Of a stretch of 18,647 nt of DNA, positions 7,749 to 17,015 are shown one piece after another. The notes beneath the pieces were generated by a model. It searched no databases. It was not told where the DNA came from and saw nothing but the letters and a program-made list of their open reading frames with translations. Each line of letters opens with the position of its first letter. The first letter of the stretch is position 1. Origin of the DNA: CAYMBL01 sp044225155 (lineage in GTDB: Bacteria; Planctomycetota; Phycisphaerae; UBA1845; Fen-1342); contig JBGAJB010000048.1 of NCBI GenBank assembly GCA_044225155.1, positions 1 through 18,647 on the forward strand. The letters run 5' to 3'. A program made the translations under genes and the position numbers.

Positions 7749-8273
7749 TCAGCCACTGATTCTTACAGCTTCTCGATAGCGCATCCGCATTCCGGACAGC
7801 GATTTTCCGTCAACCCTACCAGCAGATATCCACGACCGGCACGCGCGCGGATCGGGCGGCACGCCGACTCTCCGTATCCCGCGCAAGCGCGCCAACCGTG
7901 CCCACCGCCAGCAGGACAAAACCAGCGACGCGACAAAGTAGATCGGCCCGATCTGATTCAGATAGGTCGCCAGCCAGCGACCCGAAAACGGAATCCCCAC
8001 CTTTCCGGTGCACAGCGGAAACGCCAATCCCAGCAGTCCGGCCCCCAGGCCAGCCACCCACCAGCGCGGATAGAGCGCGCTGAGCAACATCACGACCAAT
8101 GGCAGAACGAAATTGATCAGCGCAAAATTCGCCAGCCCGCCGCGCCCCAAGTGAGTCTGTGCAAAGCTCGTGAGAAGCGGCTGCAATAACCCCAGCAGCC
8201 CACCGGCCGCCACATAAGTCAGCAGCACGCTCCACGCCGGCCGCGGTTTCACATAGCGGATGCTCATCTCCAT
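7749..8273 (-). CDS. Polytopic membrane protein with C-terminal zinc ribbon, frameshifted near its end
   Basis: About 150 residues of hydrophobic protein with four likely membrane segments (LLTYVAAGGLLGLLQPLL, FALINFVLPLVVMLLSAL, VAGLGAGLLGLAFPL and PIYFVASLVLSC), followed by a basic linker. In the uninterrupted frame the protein ends in nonsense after PPDPRACRSW. Restoring two bases (GC) at about 7829-7832 gives PPDPRACRSCGY joined to LLVGLTENRCPECGCAIEKL, with the stop at 7763-7765. This is a canonical CxxC/CxxC zinc ribbon of the kind common in planctomycete membrane proteins. The start is uncertain (TTG 8285, ATG 8273 or ATG 8267). It is divergent from the DUF2723 gene. Function unknown; the frameshift may be a sequencing error. 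Confidence 0.65.
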   Translation of the reverse strand: MEMSIRYVKPRPAWSVLLTYVAAGGLLGLLQPLLTSFAQTHLGRGGLANFALINFVLPLVVMLLSALYPRWWVAGLGAGLLGLAFPLCTGKVGIPFSGRWLATYLNQIGPIYFVASLVLSCWRWARLARLRGIRRVGVPPDPRACRSWISAGRVDGKSLSGMRMRYREAVRISG

Positions 8274-8351
8274 CTCATTACGCAAACTTCGCCCTCGTGT
8301 TCGTTCGCTGGATCAGCGGGCGGCCCAACTTCCGGTACGATCCTCCCCCGC

Positions 8352-10074
8352 ATGAGCAGTCGTGACAACGCCTCATCTGTCGATCCGTCGGCCATCGCCA
8401 TCAACCGACCCTCAAGCCGTGTCCGTCTCGCGACCGGCCTGGGCTTGTTCATCATCGTGCTCGGCGTCTATCTCGCGACCCTTTCCCCCGGCGTCGGCCA
8501 CGGCGACATCGCGGAATTGCAGTGGGTCGCCCCGCAACTCGGGATCTGCCACCCGCCCGGCTATCCGCTCATCGTCTGTGCCGGCTGGCTCGTCGCGCAC
8601 ATCCCGCTGGGGCCAAGCATCGCGTGGCGGTTGAACCTGTTCACGGCCATCTGCGCCGCCGTCGCGTGCGTGCTGCTGTACGACGCGCTGGCGCGCATCA
8701 CGCAGCGCGTGGTTCCCGCCGTCGTCGGAGCGGCCACGCTCGCGTTCAGCGCAATCTTCTGGATGCACGCGCTCGAGTCCGAAGTCTATGCGTTCTATGC
8801 CCTGCTCCTCCTGGGAGGAATCTACTGCGGCGTGCGCTTCTTCCTTGCCGGGCGCGTCGCATGGTTCATGGCCGCGGCATTGCTGCTGGGCGCCTGCGTC
8901 TCGAATCGCGTTTCCGAAGTGTTCGTGCTGCCCGCGCTGCCGCTCGCGTGGCTGGCGTTTCGACACACGGCGCGACTCACCGTCGGCCGGCTCGCCCTCG
9001 CGGCAGTGCTGTTCCTGCTCCCCTCGGGCTTCACGCTCGGCTTCTACCTCTTGCGGCAGGATCCAAACGCGCTGTACCTGCGCGACAACCTCCTGCGCGA
9101 CAAAATCATCGAGCCCCAGAGTCGGCCGTTTTCCGAGCTGTCCGCCTGGGAAAAACTCCAAGATGCCGTTAGCTACAGTCTCGCTTTGAAGTGGCAGCAC
9201 GTGGTCGTTGGCGACCAGCGCGCCGAACTCGTGCAGCTCCCATGGCAACTCGACAAGCTCGGATGGCTGCTCAGCGGCGCGGGGGCGATTCAAGATCGCT
9301 TTCCCACGGAAACCGAGGAAAACCGCTGGCGAAAACTCGAACAGACGCCCGGCGCGTCATCGGCCTGCCGGGACTTCTGCTCTACTCGCGCTTCGCCGCG
9401 CGATTCTCTGGCGGCACGCCTGGGGGCTGGCTCGTGCTGGGCGGCGCGCCCGTCGCGGCGCGGGCGGATTCGCGTTCTATCTCTTTCACCGTCCGCCCGA
9501 CAATCTCGAATTCACCATTCCGCTGCTCGTCGGCCTCTCGCTGCTCGTCGGCCTCGGAGCCGCCGGGCAGCCACCATCGAGCGCGTCACGCTGCATCATG
9601 TATCGAGCGCTGCCTTGGATCGCGCTGCTGGTTCCAATTTCATTGTTGGCCGGTAACTGGGCATCTTTGCGAAGTCCGCCGCTGAGGTTCGCGCCCGTCG
9701 ATGAAGCACGCCGCATCGCCGCCGCCCCCCTGCCGCAAAATGCGGTCGTCATCGCCAGCTACGAGCCGGCCATGAAATACCGCTATCTCTTGCAAACCGA
9801 GGGACATCGCCCGGATGTATCGATCGTGATCAGCCGCAGCAGCTACACGCCGCAGCAAACGCAGCAGCTCTTCTTCGAGTTGTTCCGCCAGGGACGTCCG
9901 ATTTATCTACCCACCGACGAGACAATCCCCGCGTTTCGCAGTGTCTACGAGAAAGGGACCGAACCGGATGTCGCGGCGGCCGGTTTTCTGTGCTTTCGAC
10001 CCATTTCGCGCAGGCCATACTGCCGCGAAAATAATCGCCGCGCGACACCTCAGAATTCAAGGGGAAATCGCTAG
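8352..10074 (+). pseudogene. DUF2723 membrane protein (GT117-like glycosyltransferase/TMEM260-like), broken by two frameshifts
   Basis: The nominal product is about 574 aa with many membrane segments. The N-terminal frame (8352 to about 9335) holds the DUF2723 hallmark: GHGDIAELQWVAPQLGI and CHPPGYPL, then RLNLFTAICAA and ALESEVYAFYALLL. The match to PF11028 stops in a basic, non-membrane tail. The membrane sequence resumes one frame over with RRVIGLPGLLLYSRFAARF (about 9350-9420), and again in a third frame from FAFYLFHRPPDNLEF (about 9470) to the stop at 10072. That last part includes QNAVVIASYEPAMKY and a hydrophilic periplasmic-type domain. Such proteins probably move sugars from lipid carriers to exported proteins. 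Both breaks lie within about 150 bp, so a sequencing error is as likely as decay. It ends tail-to-tail with the sigma gene on a shared CTAG. Confidence 0.72.
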
Positions 10075-11751
10075 GCGATCAGCGCGGAGTCCGCCTGCGT
10101 CGCGAAATCGCTGCGCAAACGCGACATGGCACGTGATTCATGCTGGCGAATGCGTTCCTTCGAGACGCCGAGCTTCTTGCCGATCTGCTCGAGCGTTTGC
10201 GGTTCGCCGCCGCCGTCCAGCCCGAACCGCTGCCGCAGAATTTCCTGCTCGCGCGGCGTGAGCACGTTCAACATCGACTCGATCTTCAGCCGCACCGCCC
10301 GCACGGCTTCGTCCTCGTGCGCGTCGAGCGCTGCGGCCGGCGACTTCCAGCAGTTCCTCGCGGCCCGTCTGGTAGCCGCTCGGCATGCGTGCGCTGCTCG
10401 GGGCACGCTGCGGGCAAAGTTCTTCATGATCGCCCACGACGCGTACGTGCTGAATTTGAAGCCGCGGCGAGTAGTCGAATTTGTCGACCGCCCGCATCAG
10501 CGACACGTTGCCGTCGCTCACCAGCTCGAAGAAGTCCTGACCGGCCCGCGTGCTTCTTGGCGATGCGGCAATCAGCCGGAGATTGGCCTGCGTGATCTGT
10601 TTCCTGACCTCGCCCGCTTCCTCGACGAGACGCTCGATCTGTCGAGTTCCGCGTCGACGGCCGTTTCCGGGCAGATCGCCCGTCGCAGGCTCATCGGCGT
10701 ATGAACTTCAGGTAATTCATCTTACGGAAAAGGGGCCGCCTCGCCTGTCGCCGAAAGCAGCGGCCTGGCGGAATAGTTCCTGCAAATACGCCGGCAGCTC
10801 CCCGGCATGCGGCGTGCGTCGCTCGCGATCTGGTACGGCTGACGCCTGTCGCAGCCCAGGATGATCTCGGGCGCCATGACGCCGAAATCGTCGCTCGCGA
10901 CGAACTCGATCTCGAGGCGACTTCACGCGCGACCGCATCTCCGTCAATACCGCCGAAATCTCGGCCGGATCGCGCTCAAACCGCTCGGCCAGCCCGCCCA
11001 GCGAGCAGCCGTCGCAATGCGCTTCCCAGATCTGCATCCGACTGTCGTCGGTCTCCACCGCCAGCGCCGGGCGATTCAAAATGCCACGCTGCGGATGGGC
11101 CGCGTCGTAGCTCTTCAGGATGAGTCGAATCGTTTCAATCGCGCGGCCAGTCTCCGCCGACGCAATCTTGGCGATCGAATTCGCGGTGCGATGACCGCTG
11201 GTCGCGAGCAATTGCGCCCGCTGGATGATCGCGTCGCGCTCCTGCACGCTGAGCTGCGAGAATCCGCGCCCGCGCGCCACGAGTTCGGAGTTTTCAGCGA
11301 CGAAGCGGCGAACGCAACGATCCGGGAAAACCAGGCGGGTGCGGCGGTCTTCCCCTCGCAGCCGCCACCCCACCAGACCCCGGCGATGCCAGCGGAAGAT
11401 CGTCTTCGTGCTGACTTCAAATCGCTTGGACAGTTCCTGCAACGAGAAAAAGCGATCCACCGCCGGCGTCTCGTGAATATCAAGATCATTGCTCAGGTCT
11501 TCGGCCAGCGTCACCAGGTCCGTGCGTGCCGTTTGTCCGCTGACCAGATCCGGCTCGCCCGCGCCCTCCGGCCGGCGCGGCCGCAAACCAGTGATTCCGT
11601 GATAGAGAAAGTCGTACGGAAACGAGCGTCCCGCCTCGACGACGGTCAGCAGGAATTCGATGTTCAGGAGCTGTCGCAGCCGCAGGCGAGATGGTCCACG
11701 CTTCAACTGCGCCGCAAGCGCCGCCAGAGCGGGACTGCGATACTTCAGCAT
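10071..11751 (-). pseudogene. Planctomycete-type sigma-70 factor with N-terminal helix-turn-helix, broken by at least eight frameshifts
   Basis: The nominal product is about 560 aa. The open N-terminal part (11751 to about 10930) includes a MerR/recombinase-like HTH at about residues 103-128 (SLQELSKRFEVSTKTIFRWH). It continues to the GELPAYLQELF linker that precedes region 1.2/2. Sigma region 2 is present in shifting frames: QANLRLIAA, AKKHAG, FFELVSDGNVSLMRAVDKFDY, then FKFSTYASWAIMKNFARSVP. Region 4 is NVLTPREQEILRQRFGLDGG and LGVSKERIRQHESRAMSRLR. Conserved residues are kept through all frames. At least three breaks lie in G/C runs of four (about 10735, 10802 and 10413), which argues for base-calling indels. 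The ATG at 11751 has AGGAA upstream. It would redirect RNA polymerase to a dedicated promoter set. Confidence 0.75.
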
Positions 11752-11910
11752 GGTGCTTCCTGTCGTGTTCCGTTACCCGCGACCCGCGTCTTCGGCTGGC
11801 CAACCGCGGAACTCGCCGGTTGCCCGCCGCATCCCCCCGCGACGATCGCTCCACCCCTAACGGACGGACTCGCCCCGAGCTTATGGGCCGCCCGCCACAA
11901 CTATCGGAGA

Positions 11911-11938
11911 ATATTACTGCGCTCTTAGCGCTCGTCAA
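11911..11938 (-). promoter_or_regulatory. Sigma-70-type promoter for the sigma factor gene, with a palindrome in the spacer
   Basis: On the minus strand TTGACG (11938-11933) is followed by a 16-bp spacer and TAATAT (11916-11911). The -35 matches the consensus at 5 of 6 positions and the -10 at 5 of 6. The spacer contains GCGCT-AAG-AGCGC, a 5-bp inverted repeat that could be an operator or a base-paired start-site element. The predicted transcript starts near 11904 and has a leader of about 150 nt before the ATG at 11751. This promoter sits in the 345-bp gap 11752-12096, in which I saw no gene. Confidence 0.5.
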
Positions 11939-12096
11939 ATAGAAAGTTGGCGGAGAATTGTCATTTACAGTGCTTGTGAGGATTTAGACGAAATTCCGTC
12001 AGAGACATCTCGCCGGGAATCAAAAACGAAGCGAGCGCCCCACAGTCGGGACGCCCCGCCAACCACTCCAAGGGAATCTGCTCCGCCCCGACGCAG

Positions 12097-13253
12097 CTAG
12101 CGCACCAGGTACGGCGGCTGGAACACATACTTGCTCGAACCCCCGCCCGCGATGGCCGTCTTGTCCACCGCGTACGCCGGCTGAATCAGCACTTTCTTCT
12201 GATTCATCGCACCCGTCAGTTTCACGTAGACGATTCGCACCCCCGCGAATTTCACAATCGTGTACTTCGCGTTGTTACCCGGACCGGACACTGCATTGAA
12301 CAGCGGAATGATCGTGCGCCTGACCCTTGATCGCTTCGAGATCGTCTTTCACGCTCGCGCTCAGCCCGGTGTCGCCTTCCAGCGTCAACGTTCCATTAAC
12401 CCTGTAAATTCAAGCGTTCCGCCGAAATACGCCAAGTCGGACTCGTTCACGCCATAACGAAGATCTCGCCGCGCGATGTCGGCTGCAAGCAGTTCGACGA
12501 GCCGATATCGACCGTTCCGAAGTTGCCGGGCGGAAGCTGCCCCGATCCCGCGCCGGGATACAGATTCAGCTCTTTTACGCCATCCGCCCCGCTCGTCACC
12601 GCGCCCGTTTCCGGGTTATAGGAGTACGAATCCCCATTCGTCACGCTGCCGTTCAGAAGGTTGTTCCACGAGTTGATGTGCAGCGCGAAGGGCAGCAGCA
12701 GCGCGTTTCCGGAATTCTCGCGGATCTTGAAGCCCTTGATGTCGTCGCGGAATGCCGCCATCGCATTGGCTTCGAGGTCCTTGCTGTCGCGGCCGAGCGC
12801 CCGGGCGAAGAACATCCCGATCGACCCGCCGTGATCGCTGTTGCGATGCATCACGACCCGCGCCCCATTGAACAGGTCTTTGCTCCCGTTCGTCACGAGC
12901 GTCCCCGGCGTCTGCCAGTCATAGCGGCCAAGCGTCACGTCGCTCCCGCTCAAGACGGCGTTCACGTGCAGAATTTGGTTTTCGCTCGCCATCTCAATCG
13001 CTTCGTCCACCGCCCCGCTAAAGACATTGTCCTGGCTGCCGGCGCTCTGCAGTCGTTTGTCATCCAAGATCTCCCACGCCGCCGCCAGCGCGGACGCATC
13101 CGCCGCACGCTGCACTTCGGCCTGCGTCGAATACAGCATCCCCACGTCGACCGCGAGCGCCGCCACGCCCACGAACACCACCAGGCTGATCGCAACGTAC
13201 GCGACCACCGCGCCTCGCCGACTTCGCCCACCGATCATCTTCGCCCTTGCCAT
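12097..13253 (-). pseudogene. TadG-like pilus-assembly/secreted protein with N-terminal membrane anchor, broken by about three frameshifts
   Basis: The nominal product is about 385 aa. The N-terminus has RRGAVVAYVAISLVVFVGVAALAVDVGMLYSTQAEVQRAADASALAAAW in segments, the classic TadE/TadG anchor: one membrane helix, then a helical stretch ending in DASALA. The main frame runs 13253-12447 and loses homology after VDIGSS. The next portion resumes as AADIARRDLRYGVNESDLAYF from about 12495, shifts again near 12400 (NGTLTLEGDTGLSASVKDDL) and again near 12320. It ends as SGPGNNAKYTIVKFAGVRIV and the stop at 12097. GAGG lies 8 nt upstream of the ATG. It follows the small secreted-protein gene by 50 bp, probably in one operon. 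Role in the cell envelope is inferred from family only. Confidence 0.7.
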
Positions 13254-13303
13254 TCGACGCGCCTCGCTTCAAGGTCCACGAAATCCGTCAACGCCGCTCG
13301 CGC

Positions 13304-13994
13304 CTAGCCCTCGCTGCCGTCGTTTTCCTCGTATTCCTCGTCGCGGTCGGTGTACTGGAACACCGTGCGCGGGTTCGTGTCCCGCGAAATCAGGCGCCCT
13401 TCCGCGTCATAGCGCCGCACTTCCACGATCCGCAGCAACTCGACGCGATTGCCGCCGTAGCTCACCCACGACTGCGACGCCGAAACATCCGTCGTGTATC
13501 GCGAGAGATTCGACACATTGATCGGCCCCGTCAGTTGCGTCGCGGCCGTTCCGCCGAACGCCCCCCACGTCTGCGACGCGCCGTTCGTTATCGCGTAGGT
13601 CAGCACGCCGTTTCGCGCATCGAGCGACTGCGTCCAGTGCACCGTCTCGGCCGCCGCGCTCAGCGGATCCTCGCGATAGACCTTGCTGCCCACATTCGTT
13701 TCGCCGTACCAGGCGAACATCTGCAACCCGCCGTTATTGAAGTCGGGTCGCTCCTGATAATTCCACAGTGTCTGGAAATAGAACGAGTTCAAGTCGCCAT
13801 ACGGCGAAATCACCGTGTGAAACTGCGGCGAATCAATCGAGTCATCCCGGCTCGGTGAGCACCGCCTCCCAGTCTTCTTCCACACGCATGGTTACCGGAT
13901 CGTCCGCCACCGCTGGTTGCGACGGCAGCGTGAACACGAACAGCGCGGCCGCTCCGGCGCCGCACCGTACACCTCTCCGCATCAGTTCTCTCAT
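13304..13994 (-). pseudogene. Small secreted planctomycete protein (RVEEDWE motif), one frameshift
   Basis: The nominal length is about 230 aa. From the ATG at 13994 (GGAGGAG at 14004-14010, 9 nt upstream) the frame reads a signal peptide (CGAGAAALFVFTLPSQPAVA) and then MRVEEDWEAVLTEPG, ending at a TGA near 13858. A one-base shift in the GGGA there joins it to DDSIDSPQFHTVISPYGDLN. That frame stays open to the stop at 13304 and has WNYQERPDFNNGGLQMFAWYG, ETVHWTQSLDARNGVLTYAI and a QSWVSYGGNRVELLRIVEVR segment. I recall related exported proteins next to TadE/TadG-like genes in Planctomycetota, but no function is known. The C-terminus is acidic (DEEYEENDGSEG). Confidence 0.65.
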
Positions 13995-14236
13995 CGCAAC
14001 TTTCTCCTCCGACAGAGCCCGCCGCGGGGGCGCAGGTTCGTCTTGATCGAATCTTCATATCGGAGTGCGGCGGCGCGATGACATTCGCGCAATGCGGCTA
14101 CCAATCGCGATCCGACCCCGACCAGCGGAATCGAGTTTCCGTCACCTGCCGCCCGGAATTCGCCCGTGAGCAGTTACTATCGGGACTAGCTTCGGCGTGA
14201 AATGACGCCTCACCATCGGCCCCGGCGGAGTGCTGT

Positions 14237-15880
14237 ATGCGGAAGAACGTTCTGACCGTCTTGCTCGCGCTAGCGTGCCTTTGCCCACCGCCCGGTAACG
14301 CCGCCCAGACCGCTCCGCCTCAGCGCGCTAACGCTTCGACGTCTCCGCCGTCCAGCCAAGCAAGCGACGCTGCCGCGCTCCGCGCCGCCCTCGAACAGGC
14401 CGGTGAAAATCGCCCACAGCTCCAGCGCGTCCTCGACCACTACCGCCAGCTCGGCGACTCCCAGAAACTCGCCGCCGCCGAGTTCCTCATCGCCAATCTC
14501 CCCGGCCACGGCTACATCGTCACCGCCCTCTACGACAAGGACAAAACCGAGCTGCCCTTCGACGCCCTCGACTTTCCGAACTTCGGCGCGGCCGACGCCG
14601 CCATCAAGAAGTTCGAGCAGGAGCGCGGCGGCTCCGTCGATTTCGCCCGCAAGCGCTTCGACGCCGACCTCACGACCATCACCGCCGATTTCCTCATCGA
14701 GAACATCGATCTTGCCTTCCAAGCCTGGCGTGAGCGCCCCTGGGCCCGCGACGTCAGCTTCGAGGCGTTTCTGAATCACGTGCTGCCCTATCGCGGCAGC
14801 GAGGAGCCGCTCAACCACACCCGCGCCGCGCTCCTCCAGCGCTTCGACGACCTCGCCGCCAAACTCAAAAACCCGGCCGACATGACCGAGGCCGCCGCCG
14901 CCATCCAGCACAACGTCGCCGGCTGGATCGGCTTCTCCGATCTCTATTACCTGCATCCCACCGATCAGAGTTATGAGGAGATGTGCCGCCACAAGCTCGG
15001 CCGCTGCGAAGACATCAGCAACATGCAGCTCTACGCCTTGCGCGCCAACGGCATTCCCGCCGCCAGCGACTACACGCCCTTCTGGGCCGACCGCGACAAC
15101 AACCACGCCTGGGAAGTCATCCTCGACGCGACCGGCCGCGGCCACGCCGGACTCTCCAACCGCGCCGCCAAGGTCTATCGCAAAACCTTCGCCCAGCAGG
15201 AAGCCAGCCTCGGCCGCCGCAAAGCCGAATCCGAAGATGTCCCGCCCTGGCTGAGCCGCACGACCTACCTGGACGTGACGGACCAGTACGTCGACACCAC
15301 CGACGTCGACCTCCCCCTCACGAGCGCCCCGCCCGGTCCGACCCGCTGGGCCTACCTCTGCGTCTTCAACGGCGGCGAGTGGCAGGCGATTCACTGGGCG
15401 GAGATCTCCACTGCGACCGCGGCAGTTGCTTCAAATCAACCCGCCACGGGCACACCGCCCACAGCCAATTTCACCAGGATGGGCCGCAACATCGCCTATC
15501 TGCCCGCCTATTACCTCGACAAAAAGCTCGTCCCCGCCGCCGCCCCGTTCATTCTCGAAAAATCCGGCCACATGCGCCCCCTCGACGGCGCCGCCGGCCG
15601 CACACTCTCCCTCGAACTCACCATCACCCGCCCGGCCACGCCCGACGCCGACACGCGCCGCGACAAGCCCATGCTCGTCGTCCAGCCCAACAAGCCTCAC
15701 GAACTCTTCTATTGGGATGGCGGCTGGCAATCACTCGGAAAACGCACCGTCGAATCCGGTGCGGCCGTCACATTCGACAACGTCCCCGCCCACCGCCTCT
15801 ACTGGCTCGTGGCCGACGGCTCCGATCGCCTGGAACGGATTTTTACGATTGAAGATGAGAACAAGCAGGTGTTTTGGTAG
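14237..15880 (+). CDS. Exported transglutaminase-like (papain-fold) protein
   Basis: An intact 547-aa protein. Signal peptide at residues 1-22 (VLTVLLALACLCPPPGNAA). An N-terminal helical domain (about 45-190) includes FEAFLNHVLPYRGSEEPL. The transglutaminase core has the nucleophile in LGRCEDISNMQ (Cys257), the His in RDNNHAWEV (His290) and a candidate Asp297 in ILDATG. A beta-rich C-terminal part (about 350-547) follows and includes ELFYWDGGWQSLGK. Similar proteins occur in Bacteroidetes and Planctomycetota and may process or cross-link exported proteins or glycopeptides. GGAG lies 6 nt upstream of the ATG. It is a clean frame throughout, unlike the five genes to its left. Substrate unknown; the catalytic Asp is tentative. 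Confidence 0.85.
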   Translation: MRKNVLTVLLALACLCPPPGNAAQTAPPQRANASTSPPSSQASDAAALRAALEQAGENRPQLQRVLDHYRQLGDSQKLAAAEFLIANLPGHGYIVTALYDKDKTELPFDALDFPNFGAADAAIKKFEQERGGSVDFARKRFDADLTTITADFLIENIDLAFQAWRERPWARDVSFEAFLNHVLPYRGSEEPLNHTRAALLQRFDDLAAKLKNPADMTEAAAAIQHNVAGWIGFSDLYYLHPTDQSYEEMCRHKLGRCEDISNMQLYALRANGIPAASDYTPFWADRDNNHAWEVILDATGRGHAGLSNRAAKVYRKTFAQQEASLGRRKAESEDVPPWLSRTTYLDVTDQYVDTTDVDLPLTSAPPGPTRWAYLCVFNGGEWQAIHWAEISTATAAVASNQPATGTPPTANFTRMGRNIAYLPAYYLDKKLVPAAAPFILEKSGHMRPLDGAAGRTLSLELTITRPATPDADTRRDKPMLVVQPNKPHELFYWDGGWQSLGKRTVESGAAVTFDNVPAHRLYWLVADGSDRLERIFTIEDENKQVFW

Positions 15881-15994
15881 GGCAAACACAAACCACACTA
15901 CCCACTTACAGCTTCCGGCCTCACGAAGCTCCGCGTTAAGCGAACTCCGGAAGGCCAAGACGCCCGCCCAGCCGTCGCCGGCAACCGCATTTGT

Positions 15995-16948
15995 ATGGAG
16001 TCACCGGATCGAGCCGATTTCCTGCACTCGGTCATGTGCCAGGTCGGACTTCCGCGCCGGCGAACCGACGCGCGCAGCTTTGAGCGGCACAGCGGTTACA
16101 TGAGCATCCTGCTGGAAGCGGGCAAGCTCTTCAATGGCAAAGACTTTATCGAGCAGCCGCTGCCCTACGGCACGATTCCCCGCCTCGTCATGGTTCATGT
16201 CAGCTCCGAGGCGGTTCGTACGCGCCAACGGTCCATCGAAGTCGGCAGCACGATGCGCCAATTCCTGACGCGGCTCGGCATCCAGACCAACGGCGGCGAA
16301 CGGGGCGGCTACACCGCCTTCAAGCGGCAGATGGAATCGCTCGCCGCCTGCAAGCTGACGCTCGGCATGCAATCGGAGGGCCGGGTCGTCACCGTTGACG
16401 CCAAGCCGATCCGCAAGTTCGAGGCCTGGTTGCAGCACGACGGCACGCAGCACACGCTTTGGCCGGGAGTGCTTGAATTATCACGGGATTTCTACGAGAC
16501 GTTGACCGAGCACGCCGTGCCGCTGGACTATCGGGCGCTCTGCTCGCTGAAGGACTCTGCGCTGGCCCTGGATGTGTACACCTGGTTGGCGCACCGCCTG
16601 CGCCGCGTGAAGGGCACGCACGGCGCCATGCTCAGCTGGCAGAATCTCCGCGATCAGTTCGGCCAGGAATACGCGAACCCCAAGGATTTCAAGAAGGAAT
16701 TCCGCCGCGCCCTGCATCAGGTCTGCATCGTATATCCGGACGCACGCATCGGCGAAGTGATCGGCGGGCTGATCCTCTACCCCTCACGACCGCCGCTGGC
16801 GCCCTCCCAGGTGAGCTTCGCGGGCGCGCCGAGGTCGAGTGGGGAGCCCGACGAGGCAGAACAGGACCCGCTGGGGCAAGCTCCGGCCATCTTCCCGTCC
16901 ATGGAACCTGTGGATAACTCAGAGGAATCCCCGACTTATGCACGCTGA
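15995..16948 (+). CDS. repA: Plasmid-type replication initiator, RepA_C family
   Basis: A 317-aa protein with strong RepA_C (PF04796) character: DFLHSVMCQVGLPRR, FERHSGYMSILLEAG, EQPLPYGTIPRLVMVHVSSE, AVRTRQRSIEVG, QMESLAACKLTLG, SALALDVYTWLAHRLRRV, then QFGQEY and VYPDARIGE. Family members are winged-helix initiators of iteron-type plasmids. The only in-frame start is the ATG at 15995, which has no good Shine-Dalgarno. The frame is open back to the transglutaminase stop (15878) but offers no other standard start. The stop codon TGA (16946-16948) lies inside the first iteron-like repeat. I did not see par or mob genes nearby. The homology call is from memory of the family. Confidence 0.85.
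   Translation: MESPDRADFLHSVMCQVGLPRRRTDARSFERHSGYMSILLEAGKLFNGKDFIEQPLPYGTIPRLVMVHVSSEAVRTRQRSIEVGSTMRQFLTRLGIQTNGGERGGYTAFKRQMESLAACKLTLGMQSEGRVVTVDAKPIRKFEAWLQHDGTQHTLWPGVLELSRDFYETLTEHAVPLDYRALCSLKDSALALDVYTWLAHRLRRVKGTHGAMLSWQNLRDQFGQEYANPKDFKKEFRRALHQVCIVYPDARIGEVIGGLILYPSRPPLAPSQVSFAGAPRSSGEPDEAEQDPLGQAPAIFPSMEPVDNSEESPTYAR
16909..16917 (-). promoter_or_regulatory. DnaA box
   Basis: A perfect TTATCCACA on the minus strand, within the last codons of repA and 29 bp before the first iteron core. A single 9-mer can occur by chance, but its position beside the iterons supports a role in host DnaA loading. Confidence 0.55.
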
Positions 16949-17015
16949 ATCGCCCGCCGAGCTGCGCTGAATCGCCCCCCTCAGCCTTCCTCGACGTGCG
17001 CTGAATCGCCCCCCC
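16939..17015 (+). repeat. Three iteron-like direct repeats
   Basis: Copies of a core TGAATCGCCC, preceded by CGC, start at 16946, 16968 and 17002. The second and third copies also share the longer TGCGCTGAATCGCCCCCC, and the first has TGCACGC in place of TGCGC. Spacings are 22 bp (about two helical turns) and 34 bp. Copy 1 overlaps the repA stop codon and the second DnaA-like box. Confidence 0.7.

Noticed and set aside
10861..11928. 355-aa plus-strand ORF over the sigma gene
   Set aside because: No recognisable domain; the opposite strand encodes the HTH and sigma linker.
14270..15394. Long minus-strand ORF (374 aa) opposite the transglutaminase gene
   Set aside because: Low-complexity Gly/Val/Glu-rich product with no domain; it mirrors the GC3 bias of the real plus-strand gene.
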